Source of the DNA: Sporodiniella umbellata
Lineage: Eukaryota > Mucoromycota > Mucoromycetes > Mucorales > Rhizopodaceae
Length of the DNA: 64,000 nt
Reading direction: 5' to 3'
NCBI GenBank assembly: GCA_025677835.1
Contig: JAIXMR010000006.1
Coordinates: 310,001-374,000 of the forward strand
A program made the position numbers and the translations under genes. Positions 44,438 through 54,990 of this stretch are shown piece after piece (position 1 is the stretch's first letter; every line of letters begins with the position of its first letter). The notes under the pieces are model-generated. The model made no database searches and was not told the origin of the DNA. It worked only from the letters and a program-made list of their open reading frames with translations.

Positions 44438-46256
44438 ATGAAAGAGATTGACAAGATAGCTGCTGTTAATGAAAACTTTACTTCACTCAACTATAGATAC
44501 ATGGATGACAGTATCTATAACCGACGTTCATCGCCGCCCTCCGAATATATCCAACCTTACGACGATAGTCAATGGAAATTTACACAGACTCGAGACGATC
44601 TCTTTACTTCTCAATCTAATACACAAGACTATTCGCATGAAGAAAAAGCCTTGGTGAGAAAAATCGATTGGTTAGTCTTGCCTATCATTTGCACACTCGA
44701 TTTTTTACAGGTACAATAAGAAAATCTCTCCTTTTTTTTTTCCTATTTTTTGATTGTGTCCATTTAGTTTTTCGATAAATCGACTATCAACTATGCCTCT
44801 GTCATGACATTTAAAGAGGATTTGAATTTACAAGGTTCACAGTATAGTTTGTTGGGCTCTATATTTTATCTTGGTTATTTTTTATTTCAGGTAAAACGAT
44901 CACTTGTATAATAGAGCTTTCTTTTCTCACTTCCTTTATAGTTACCCAACAACTATCTCTTGCAACGTGTACCCATTGGGAAATACATTGGCGCTCTAGT
45001 AATCATCTGGGGTATCATCCTACTCGGTACAGCATTTGGTAAAAACTTTTCACAATTGGCTGCTCTTCGATTCCTTCTGGGTTTTTTTGAAGCTGGTATC
45101 TATCCCTCATTGACTTTGCTTATATCTACTTTTTATCGTCGATCGGAACAAGTAGTACGCTTGGGTCTCTTTTGGATGTGCAACGGTCTTGCTCTGTTTG
45201 TCGGTGGTTTGGTGGCTTACGGTATTGGCCATATGAATAATGTAGGTAACTTTAAATCATGGCAATGGTATGTATTCCCTCTGTATCTCTCTAGTTATTC
45301 TAAGCATACTAATAACGAATTATTCAAAAAAAAAAAAAAAAAAAAAAAAAAGGTTGATGATCATCTTGGGTTCGGTGACCATTGTGATGGGCATTGTCTG
45401 CATTTTCTTTTTAATCGATTCTCCCAAATCACCTGCTTTGGGCTTAAACGCAGAACAGGAGTTATTAGTAGAAGAAAGAACTAAAGACAACGCTACTGTG
45501 CGCACTACAGAAATCAAAAGAGAACAAATCTGGGAAGCCTTGAAGGAACTTAGATTTTGGTGCTTCTGTTTGGCCTGTGTGTTGATCAATCTTCAAAATG
45601 GTGCCATGACAATCTACAATGCTCAAATTACTGCTAGCTTAGGATTTAATGTGAGAAAACATATAAATTTGTGTATGTTCATGTATTCTAACTTGTTTTA
45701 GCAACTACAATCCATCTTGTTGACTGTAGGTGCAGGTGGATCCACCATTCTATTTATTGGTTTAGCCATCCTAGGTGTTCGAAAGACTCAACAGACTATC
45801 TATACCGCATGCGGCTTGACAGCTATCAATATTATAGGACTCGTTTTACTATTGGTGATTCCTGTCACCCGGGTGAAACTCTTGGGCTTTTACCTTGCCT
45901 GGTCTTATGTGAGTGTCTATGTGTTACTGATCACCTGTATCTCCAACAACGTGACAGGCTACACTAAAAAAATCTTTTATAACGGCATCCTGATGTTGTT
46001 CTATACGGTGGGTAACTTTGTAGGCCCACTGATGATGGTCAAGCCTCCCTATACAGAAGGCATTGTAGGCTACCTTGTCGCAAACTGTCTTGTCATCCTT
46101 TCCTTACTTCTGGCTCGTTGGAGAATGGCTAAAGTGAACGAAACCCGATTAAAACAAATGGGTCATGCTTCAGATGCTGCTATGGTCGCGCCTTATACAT
46201 ATGTTCAAGAAGATATTAGCGATGAGCAGGACCAATCCTTTATTTACATTCTTTAA
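44438..46256 (+). CDS. MFS permease B, Dal5/allantoate-permease family (tandem paralogue)
   Basis: Five exons (44438-44710, 44768-44890, 44942-45267, 45353-45650, 45702-46256) give 524 aa with 12 predicted TM helices. It matches copy A at LDFLQFFDKSTINYASVM, LGSIFYLGYF, RFLLGFFEAGIYPS, TFYRRSEQ and NNVTGYTKKIFY. The first intron is at the same codon as in copy A (after LQ). The other three introns are absent from A. The N-terminal 80 residues are unrelated to copy A and Ser/Tyr/Asp-rich. Intron 3 ends with a 26-nt A-tract followed directly by the AG acceptor. Codon use is less biased than in A. Substrate is unknown. Confidence 0.93.
45326..45351 (+). repeat. A26 homopolymer at a 3' splice site
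   Basis: A run of 26 A forms the 3' end of intron 3 of permease B, where a pyrimidine tract would be expected. The last A is part of the AG acceptor. Confidence 0.9.
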
Positions 46257-46501
46257 AAAAAAACATCCTGTACAATTGGCATATACATATGTATACATAT
46301 ATATATTCATCTTACTACTTCATTATTATTCTATTTCCTCTTTTTATCTTACAATACAGCACCATTAATAATAAAGAAAAAAATAGATCTCGTATATCAT
46401 CACACAATAAGTAATAACAAGGGGTAAAGAGTCTGTACAAGGTTTATTGGATATACAAAATAACACAAGGTGTATATAAACCTTTTGTTGTCGTTTTTTT
46501 T

Positions 46502-46819
46502 TTAGGGAATACTAGATTTATGAACCACTTCTTCCATATCAGTGTCTGGCTTATGATGAACTAAATAATCCAGTTTTTCAGAGTCTACAAAGCTTGGTAC
46601 CACTGTTTCTGTAGGTGTAGCCACTTTAGTAACCGACTTGCGACCTTCTTCAAACGTAGCACCCAAATCTTTTAAGGCAGCCATTCTTTGGGGACCCATC
46701 GGCATAGGAGATACAGAAGAATCTGATACGTTAGACGTTCTTCTGGAATCTAATGGGTTGTGTTGGTGATTAATCTTGAGTTCCTGAAGGTTTCCAGACA
46801 TAGGTTGGTCTCTATCCAT
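46502..46819 (-). CDS. Small hypothetical protein (105 aa), Ser/Pro/Asp-rich
   Basis: A single-exon frame from an ATG at 46819 (MDRDQPMSGNLQELKINHQ) to TAA. It is hydrophilic and probably disordered, with SPMPMGPQRMAALKDLG and an acidic C-terminus. It lies convergent to permease B, 246 bp after its stop. No family is recognised. Length, real ATG and sober composition suggest a true gene. Confidence 0.5.
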   Translation of the reverse strand: MDRDQPMSGNLQELKINHQHNPLDSRRTSNVSDSSVSPMPMGPQRMAALKDLGATFEEGRKSVTKVATPTETVVPSFVDSEKLDYLVHHKPDTDMEEVVHKSSIP

Positions 46820-49184
46820 AGTGCTTTAATAGAATAAATAACTAAAATATGAAGGGAAAAAGTAAAATGATTTACTTTATAACCTTTTTAAACTTTTTAA
46901 TACTAAAAGGGTCTGAAATTACGTCAATCTGATGGAGCTAGTGATAAACTCCCCCGCCTTAGTTTAAAAAAGGCAACCAAGGAAAAAGTTTAATTCGTAT
47001 ATTTATATTTATTTTAAAGTATCAGCGTAGATTTCGTGATATCTTTCTCTCCAGCTCTTCTACGGTATATCAATGTACAAATAAGAAAAAAAAAAATAAG
47101 GAAGGGCGAAGTAATAAAATAGTTGATTGGCTTTATATGTTCTTATTTCAGTAGAGGACATTTACTTCTTTGATGTCCATACTTTCCACACCAGGTACTA
47201 CGCATACACAAATAAGCCTCCTCTCCCTGTACACATTATATTTTTCTGGTTTACCATTGTCCACCGCCCAGGTTCAAGTCTTTTACAATCGGTATAGAAT
47301 AAACTGACACTGGTGAACACGAATGACACATCAGTACTTTGTTTTTTCTTTTATATAGAAATATAAACAAAAGATCGAATAGAAAAGAAATAACAAAAAG
47401 GAAGTAAAAGAAAAGAATGTTAAAAATAAATAGAAAAAAAGAAAAGAACGAACGCCTAAAAAGTGTACGGCATGTGTTTGTGGTTCAATATTTTATTATG
47501 GACGCACCTTGTCATACTTGTCATAACGATTCCCTTTAGGATGGCTATTCTTGAACTTTCAGTGCGTAGATGCACGCGTATATATATACATATGTGTGTG
47601 TGTTTGTTTGTTTATGGATACATCAGTCTCTTTATATACAGCGTACAAATAGAGAGATGATGATTATTTAAGATACCTTTTTTTTTTTTTGGGATAATGA
47701 ACTTGGTTTCTCTTAAAAGATTAAAACGGGACTTGAAACATGCAATATTCTATGTCTGTTTCAAAAGGATGTCTCTATGCATATATTGTTATTAAAAAGC
47801 AAGTGATTTCCCGCAGTACTTTATATATTGTATTTTACTTATCGTTCAATATTCATGTATATTCCAAATGACAGATTGACGTAACAAAACATAATAAGAA
47901 AAATTCTTATCTTGAGAAAAACAGAACAAAGTAGCAAATACACCCTATTGGTTTAAGCCTGAATTGTATGTAGATATATTTATACACGAAATCAAAATAG
48001 GATAAAGTAGATGTCTATCGATTTTCTTACAAGCGATTTAAATTCCGCTGACAAGGCAGGGCGTCTCTGTAGTCATAGTAAAACTTTTGTCTGTCATTTG
48101 TTTTCAATAAAGCATGCACACACTCAACAGACAATAAAGAAGCCAAGAAAGATCTCGAACTGCTAAAAATAAACACAAGACTGTCTTTAATTTCAGTTGT
48201 TATGAAAGCTAAGGGGTAGAAATAAAGTTTATTTTTATGTCTAAAGCACTGATCCCTTTTTGCTTGTAAACACCAGCAGAATAAAACAAAATGATACGCT
48301 GCCTTTCTTTCAAGAAAAGCTAATTATTTAAGTGTCCAATGTTGAAATATTAAAAGGAGAGTATCCACATAGATACTACTTTAAGTTATTGGATAACACT
48401 GATTTCTTTGTAGTTAAATCGTTGAATTTCCAAATAAGGTCAAGACAGAGTAGTAATCTCCTCTTAGACTACGGAGATGTTTCAGGTAGCAGTTTGATTA
48501 GATGATCAACGCTCTTTTTTTTTGGTATCAAAAGAAAGGTATTTTATGTTTTCTCTAAAAATCAGCAAGCTTTTGTTTTCCTCTTTTTGTATGTATTTGA
48601 GCTTACTTGCGAGCCTTTTGTTTGCTTGCTTTAGTGTTTTCTAAGAACAACAACCGCGCTTTTACTTGTTTTATACATGTGATTTTAGAGTTACAATAGA
48701 ATATTTATACAGCAACCTCAATGAGCAAGCTACGCTGTAAAGGAAAGCCATCACCTTTTAAACCCATGACACCTAAAACAATAATAAGGGCCTATAGCTT
48801 TCTTTGCTGTTACTTTGGTCAAAGTATACCAGTTAATAGTCGCCCGTTTGCTCTATACTCCTCTAGTATCTCTGAGTTAGCAGAAAAAGACATAAGGTAA
48901 ACCAGAATTTTTTGTATACGAAAAGAAAATAAAAAAAATCTAACCAAGTATAACAATGATATCATAACAAGTTCGCCCAGCAAAGGCTGAAACAAAATAG
49001 TGATTTTGTTTTATAATTCGCTGCTGCAAAAAGAAGAGGAAGGAATTCTTGTCCGCCTCTCTGTAAACCTTCAAATAATTGCTCTTTTTTTTTCAACAGC
49101 TGTAATTCATTTTATTTCACTCTTATAAAGTGAGAAAATAAGGAGTAAAAAAAAAGAGGGAAAGTTGAGAGGCAAGATCAAGTC
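46820..49184. other. Intergenic region with no visible gene
   Basis: AT-rich DNA with short repeats and homopolymers. No ORF longer than about 60 codons with a credible start, no tRNA-like box pair and no recognised RNA gene. Confidence 0.45.
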
Positions 49185-49666
49185 TTAGTAGCCTTCCAGT
49201 TGACGTTCGTATTCTTCCATTTCTTCTTTGATGAATCTTGTGAGCTCTTTAAGCTCGTCGTTTCTCTTTTCAGCATCTTCTAGACCATACTCAAGTTCCC
49301 CTAGTTGTCTTTCTAAAGCATCTGCTTTACTTTCAGCTTCTTCGTACCTATGTCTGTATATGTCAATATACCTGTATTTCTCTTTTTTCTTTTGATGTAC
49401 AAGTTACCGTAAAGTAGTCAATCTCAACTCATTCTGGGTTTTTTGAAGTCTTCTTTCAAGATTTTCTGTTTTGGCTCGTAAAGAAGTCATTTCGTGTTCT
49501 TTCTGTATTCCCTCATTTTCGTACTGTTTGATTAAAACAATATATTCGTCACTGGTAGCGTTTGCTTGCTCTGCTTCAGCACGAAGTCTATTCAATTTCT
49601 AAAATAATATGTTAGACTTCATTCTCTGTTTTCATTCATGTTACTTGCCTCTTTGAATCTTTCCAT
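49185..49666 (-). CDS. Short tropomyosin-like coiled-coil protein
   Basis: Three exons (49666-49649, 49598-49408, 49347-49185) give 123 aa. The start MERFKEKLNRLRAEAEQA matches the conserved fungal tropomyosin N-terminus (M-x-K/R-hydrophobic-R/K-E-K-hydrophobic). The remainder is continuous heptad coiled coil, with KTENLERRLQKTQNELR and ESKADALERQLGELE aligning with the C-terminal half of Cdc8/Tpm1. Tropomyosin coats actin cables and supports contractile ring function. It is shorter than the usual 161 aa by about one actin-period. Intron 1 has a GC donor (GAG|GCAAGT), which is required to keep the reading frame. A different coiled-coil protein remains possible. Confidence 0.7.
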
Positions 49667-50548
49667 TTATTGAAACTATACGCACACACACACGCACACA
49701 CACCCATATATATAAGAAAGAAACTTTTCGTTTTATATAGCAAAATAAATATTTCATAACACTCCTTGGTTATGGGAGAGTCTAATTAAATCAACACGCG
49801 TTGGGAGATGAAGAAAGGCAGATGAGCGTAAAGAAAAAGACTGGGCTTTAGATTACTTTCTCCTTGATTTTTATTTTCTTTTGATTTGTAAGTTTAATCC
49901 TTATAAAAGCATGTGCTTCAGTTATTTTCTTCTCTATACACATTTATATATTCCAAAATTTCTCCTTTATTCTTTGTTCATGAAGCTTGTTACGATTCCA
50001 GAAAAATTATATGAGCATTGCCTAAAATAGGTCGTCACGCTGATTTGTGAAGGGAGTTCATATCAAACGCATGGTATAATTACAGAGCTTCCTTTTTAAG
50101 ATAGACGCAATATTAGATCACCTTGGTGTGAAAGAGGGGTGCACTGACATTGGAGTAACACTGCTCTACATACAGTCATGGGTAGGCTATACAATGTACT
50201 TCTTTAGTAATTGTTGCTATAATTGTTGCTGCTGTAGTCGCAGCTCCTTCTTTTACAATTTTTCTTTATGCGCATTGGAACTATTTCTTTCATTTTGTAG
50301 ATACATACGCACACACACACCAAAAAAAAAAAACGTGATGTCATCACGTGATGAACCCATCGATGTTTTTTTTTCTGCATTTTGTTTTTCAAGTTTTCGT
50401 TCTCCTCCTGTCCCTCTTTACTGAGCGCCCTCTCCCACTTGTCCGCCTGTTTATTTTTTCAAGTTTTGAAACAATACCTTTGAAGAGAAAAAGTAAAAAG
50501 AAAAAAAGAGCAAAGATAGAAAAAAGCAAACAAACAATTATTTAAAGA
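49667..50548. other. Divergent spacer between tropomyosin-like and Cbf1-like genes
   Basis: About 880 bp with two (CA)-rich stretches near 49683-49705 and 50308-50322, a palindromic CACGTG element, and CT-rich DNA directly upstream of the bHLH start. Short ORFs here overlap in several frames and are not supported. Confidence 0.45.
50343..50354. promoter_or_regulatory. Palindromic CATCACGTGATG, CDEI/E-box element
   Basis: A perfect 12-bp palindrome with core CACGTG whose flanks fit RTCACRTG on both strands. This is the binding consensus of Cbf1 in yeast. It lies about 195 bp upstream of the ATG of the Cbf1-like gene. Autoregulation is inferred from position and motif. Confidence 0.5.
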
Positions 50549-51366
50549 ATGAAAAGAACAGCAGATAAGGAACTCAATACGACAAAAGAAGCATTACAGG
50601 TACAACTCAATTTGCTTTTTATACAAGCAAAAAAAAATAAAAGAGTACAAGAGAATTTCTTTCTTTTTCTTTTGCCCTTAACTTCCCTTTTTCGTTTTTT
50701 TATATGTACTTACATTCATAAATAGATGACCGAGAATGAAAGAAGTAAAAAGAAATCAAAAATTGACCCAATGCCCGATAATTCTGAAGTTTTATGGTAC
50801 GTGTGTGTTTACAAAAAAAAAAAGGGGGGGAAGGCCTCAATGTACTCAAACGGTTCATTGTTAGGACTATGACAGCACAGCAGTCAGCCGACTTGAGAGC
50901 GTTGCATGACTCTATTCAGCTTGGACCACAAGATAAAGCACCTAGCCCTGAAAGTCATCTTGCAGAAGAGGATCGACCTCCGGTAGGTTCGACCCAATGG
51001 CATGAGCGTCGTCGAGAAAGCCACAAGCTAGTAGAAAGAAAACGTCGAGAGGCTATTAATGACGGCATCAACAAGATTGCATCGATTGTACCTGGATGCG
51101 AGAAAAACAAAGGTTCTATTCTAAACCGAGCAGCCAACTATATCAAACAACTTAAAGAACAAGAAGCCTCCTTACTCGAAAGGTTTTCTCTGGAAAAGCT
51201 GCTAACAGAACAATCGGTTCAGCAACTAAGGCAGGAGATGGGTATTGCTCAAAAACAAGTACAAGACCTAACAAATCAATCTGAAAGTTTGAAAAGAGAA
51301 TTGGAAGCAACTCTAGCGGAGAACGAGAGGTTGAAGGACAGACTAAAAAAAAGCTCACATCAATGA
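50549..51366 (+). CDS. CBF1: Cbf1-like bHLH-leucine-zipper transcription factor
   Basis: Three exons (50549-50599, 50726-50796, 50865-51366) give 207 aa. The basic region WHERRRESHKLVERKRRE has the H-E-R residues that contact CACGTG. It is followed by helix 1 (AINDGINKIASIVP), loop, helix 2 (KGSILNRAANYIKQL) and a long leucine-zipper-like coil to the C-terminus. The DNA-contact residues and spacing match Cbf1, which binds CDEI at yeast centromeres and sulfur-metabolism promoters. Upstream the protein is Ser/Asp-rich. A Pho4- or USF-type factor is the alternative. Its own promoter holds a perfect CACGTG palindrome. Confidence 0.8.
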
Positions 51367-54300
51367 GTGTTCTATGTACATGAAACTGGTTTTTTTCTTT
51401 TAATTTTTTCGTTTTTGTTTCGGTTGATACTCTTAGATACCAATATATATACATGCACACTTTTGTTATTATTATTATTTCGTATGCTTTGCTATCTGTT
51501 TACTCTTCGCAATATGACTTGTTTCAGTTTTACTGTCAACAAAAAAAAAAGGAAATAAAGAGAAAGGTTAAATGCGTGTTCTCCAAATCCTGACTCTATT
51601 TTTTCAACAGCATATAATAAAACAGCACCAATGATAGAAAATACTAATAGAGAGCCCATCTTAATTCCAATACCAGTATCTATAATCCAATGGCCTAAAG
51701 CAGATTTGCGCATACACATGTATATATGTATATACGTGTGAGTAATATTTGGTAACTTAACAAGTAAGAAATTGAATATAATCGAGTATTGTTATTATCA
51801 GTTATGTGGATAGTAACGGCTTCATCACAGGCTAAACTAACAACCCATATGTGTCCTTTGCTATCACAGAACAAGCCTTACCAAAAACACCCCTAAAAGG
51901 GGTTGTATTCATTTATATTTGAAAGCTCCTTACAGAAACCTTTCAATAAATACTAACAAAACAAAATACAGTCAAATACAAGCTATTTCCGAACAAAACC
52001 GTTTGTGTCAGGTTTATTATTACTGTTACATTTCAATTTTGTTTATTAAAGCAATGTACTGATGAATAATAATGACAGATAACCCTGTTTATCAATTAGA
52101 TACTTTGAAATATATACAAATTCATTTTGCCAATTTTTTGTAATCATGTCAATTGTTATCTGTTTACTACAGTGATTTAGCAAGCGTCATCCTTCTCTAA
52201 ATAATATTATAAAAGTTCAAGCAGCTGAACATATGGCTTCTAGATGTAAATGAATATTTTGTTTATTTTCAACTAGCCCGCCTTTTGTTTAGTTTGTTTG
52301 AGACACTATAGGCAAGTAACCAACCACAGAGCGTTCACATTTCAAACTGTTTTGAACGCACAGCACTGAAACATTTCCCAGTTCAGACAAGTGCATAGAG
52401 CCTTTATTTTTGTAACCAAGTATCGCTTCAGGCACTTGTATATACATACTACAGTCATTAACCCCTAGTTGAAAAAACAATTCTTTTTTATCGAGAGCAA
52501 AGGGTAACAGTAAACACATGACTCTTTCTGTTTAGTTGTTAATATGTTACATCAACACACTCACACACTCACATCTATATATACCATAATAAAAGACAAA
52601 AAAGTTTAAAAACTTCAGATGAGCTGTTGCTTAAAACAATACAACAGAATAACACTTAGACATTTTGATTTAAAGTAATTGGCAAATATGGGTTATCGGC
52701 ATCTAATCAGAAAAACTTGAAAAGCAAAGCTATTATGTGATATCAGCCAAAGAGATGTATATTTTTAGTCTAAGCATGACAGAAAAGCAACTTGCTGCAG
52801 TGTTCATGGGTGTACACACATTTTTTAAAGCACCATACATTGATGGGATTCAATACGTTCTTAGTCAACATAACAGGCATAGGATTGAACCATAAAGCAC
52901 TTTTGAGTATTACAAGGATGGAAGAAGAGACATTTTCTTAGCTGCTTTTTAGACAAAAAAAACCTCCAGTAATAGCGATGGTAGACTCCAACCCCATTTA
53001 TCAACCAACTTACATTTCTGCGCATTTAAATTATGGTATTCACGAGTATAAATCATCAGGGGCGGGTGAAATTTTAAGGGGAGAAAAAAAGAGTCAAAAC
53101 AAGAGTACATCTTATCTTTTATTATCTCCACATGGCGCTTATAAACCCGCAAGCCTTAGCATAACTTTAACCTGGTAGCTTATACTACATGATTCAAAGC
53201 AAAATAAAAGACCGAACCAGTCCGCTTTCTCTCTCTCTCATAGAGATCAAAGACCAAATGAACAAAGCACTTGTTTCTTTCAAATAAACAAAGGTGTATG
53301 AACAATGAGCGAATAAGCAATCATAGGCCTTACCAAAATTCTATTAGGCTCCGTAGATCTGGTGTTTAAATACTTAGTTTCTACTGTGTATCAATTTTCG
53401 TTTATTACTATTATGCGGTACTAAATCGAAAACCCAAGCAGTCACTGTACAAAAAAAGAGAAAGAACTTTAAGATACACATTTCCTTATCTCTTCAAAAC
53501 AATTGCTAATTTTGTAGCAAAACACCTTTTTTCTTTTAATTCCCAACGCTGCATGTACCTCTTTTTTTTTGTGTATGTGTTAACATAGAGTATGTGTGTG
53601 CTGAGTTCAAAAGAGGCCAATAAAATACAAAAATAGACTCTTCTGTCGAGTGACTTGACGGTATTTTTTTTATATTGAGAACAAAACATCACCAAATTCG
53701 ATTGAATAATAATAAACTTGTTTGCAACAAAAGCAAATTCACATACAAATACGCTTACAGAAATATATAACAAGTTAACAGGAACTGTAGATTCTTAAAA
53801 CCCAAATTAGTTAATTGGTATGGATAAGTGTTTATACATCGGATTATTTTTGTAAGCTTTTTTTCTTTATGAGCAAACATAGCTACGCGCGAGCTATATA
53901 ACTTGGCAATATCTAAGGCTATGTTGTAGAGTCTTAAATGGCATAGGATCAGTGTTAGCAATGAATACTTGATACTTACAAAAATCAGTTTTACTTATAC
54001 TAACGCTATTTTTATATAGTTGGCTATGAGCAATGATTAAGAAGAATGGAGCAACTTGTGGTAAAAACATACTTGTTCTTTTAACTCAGCTTTGATGTGG
54101 ATAAAATAGAAAATGATATAAACAAGATCGTTTATTTCTATAAATGACATTGTTTACTTTGGCGCTTACTCCCAAAATCAGTAGTATAGTCTCTAAAACT
54201 ATAAAACACCTAATTAACTCCACTCTATTTTAAAGAACAACAGAGAAAACGTACGAAAAGAAATAAAGCAGCATATCGTTATTCCAACCGTCTGCAGTAC

Positions 54301-54990
54301 AACCAAAGTCTTCAATTACATTTATTGAATTTAAAATAAAAACCGGTCTGTTCTATTCAATAGAAACTTTTTCTTTTGGCGATTAATATACAAAAAGAAT
54401 CACCACTATACGAAAAATCGAGCTCATAACAAGAATTGTTTGATAATGACTGATCTAGCATATAAATATCATTCTATTTGACTCAAGACTAAATATTACA
54501 TGTACAGTTTCCAAAAAGAAAAAAAAAGCCAATTTTAGTTCATAAAAACGAATGCAAGGCTTATAGCTATACCTTGACGCAACTATTTTTTAAGGTCAGC
54601 GTAAAGATTTTCTAATTTTAACGTAAATTCATGTTCAAAAACAGTAGTATCTTTTATCTTTGCTTTTTTCTGAAATTAATTAAAAGCGTCCATCTTCCAT
54701 CTTTTGTTTTCTTTTTTCTTTCTTTTATATCTTCTTGGGATACAAAAGCGTGCGTGGGTGAGTGTATGGAAGAGAGCACGTGAGTGTAAGAGAGAGAGAG
54801 AGAGAGAGAGAGAAAGAAAGAAAAACAAGCCAATTAGTTCTAATAGAAAACGATCTACACACAGAAAAGTCAAAAAAAAAAAAAAAAAAAAAAGTCTTTT
54901 GCTCTCCAGTTTATTTTCAACTATTTTAACTGTCTGCAGAAGGAGAAGGGCAGGGGTAGTTATAAAGAAAGCTTGTTGGTTATTCAAAAG
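51367..54990. other. Intergenic region with low-confidence ORFs only
   Basis: About 3.6 kb of AT-rich DNA. A minus-strand ATG frame at 52519-52289 (76 aa) and a plus frame at 52978-53178 (66 aa) with an overlapping minus frame are the best candidates; none has family similarity or splice support. The (AG)12 array and an A-tract lie near the right end. A possible 5' exon of the Kelch gene may hide in 54700-54990. Confidence 0.4.
54789..54812. repeat. (AG)12 microsatellite
   Basis: An uninterrupted dinucleotide repeat about 180 bp upstream of the Kelch protein start codon. Confidence 0.9.

Noticed and set aside
47265..47285. B-box-like GGTTCAAGTC
   Set aside because: No pairing T-stem or A-box could be found; no tRNA can be folded by eye.
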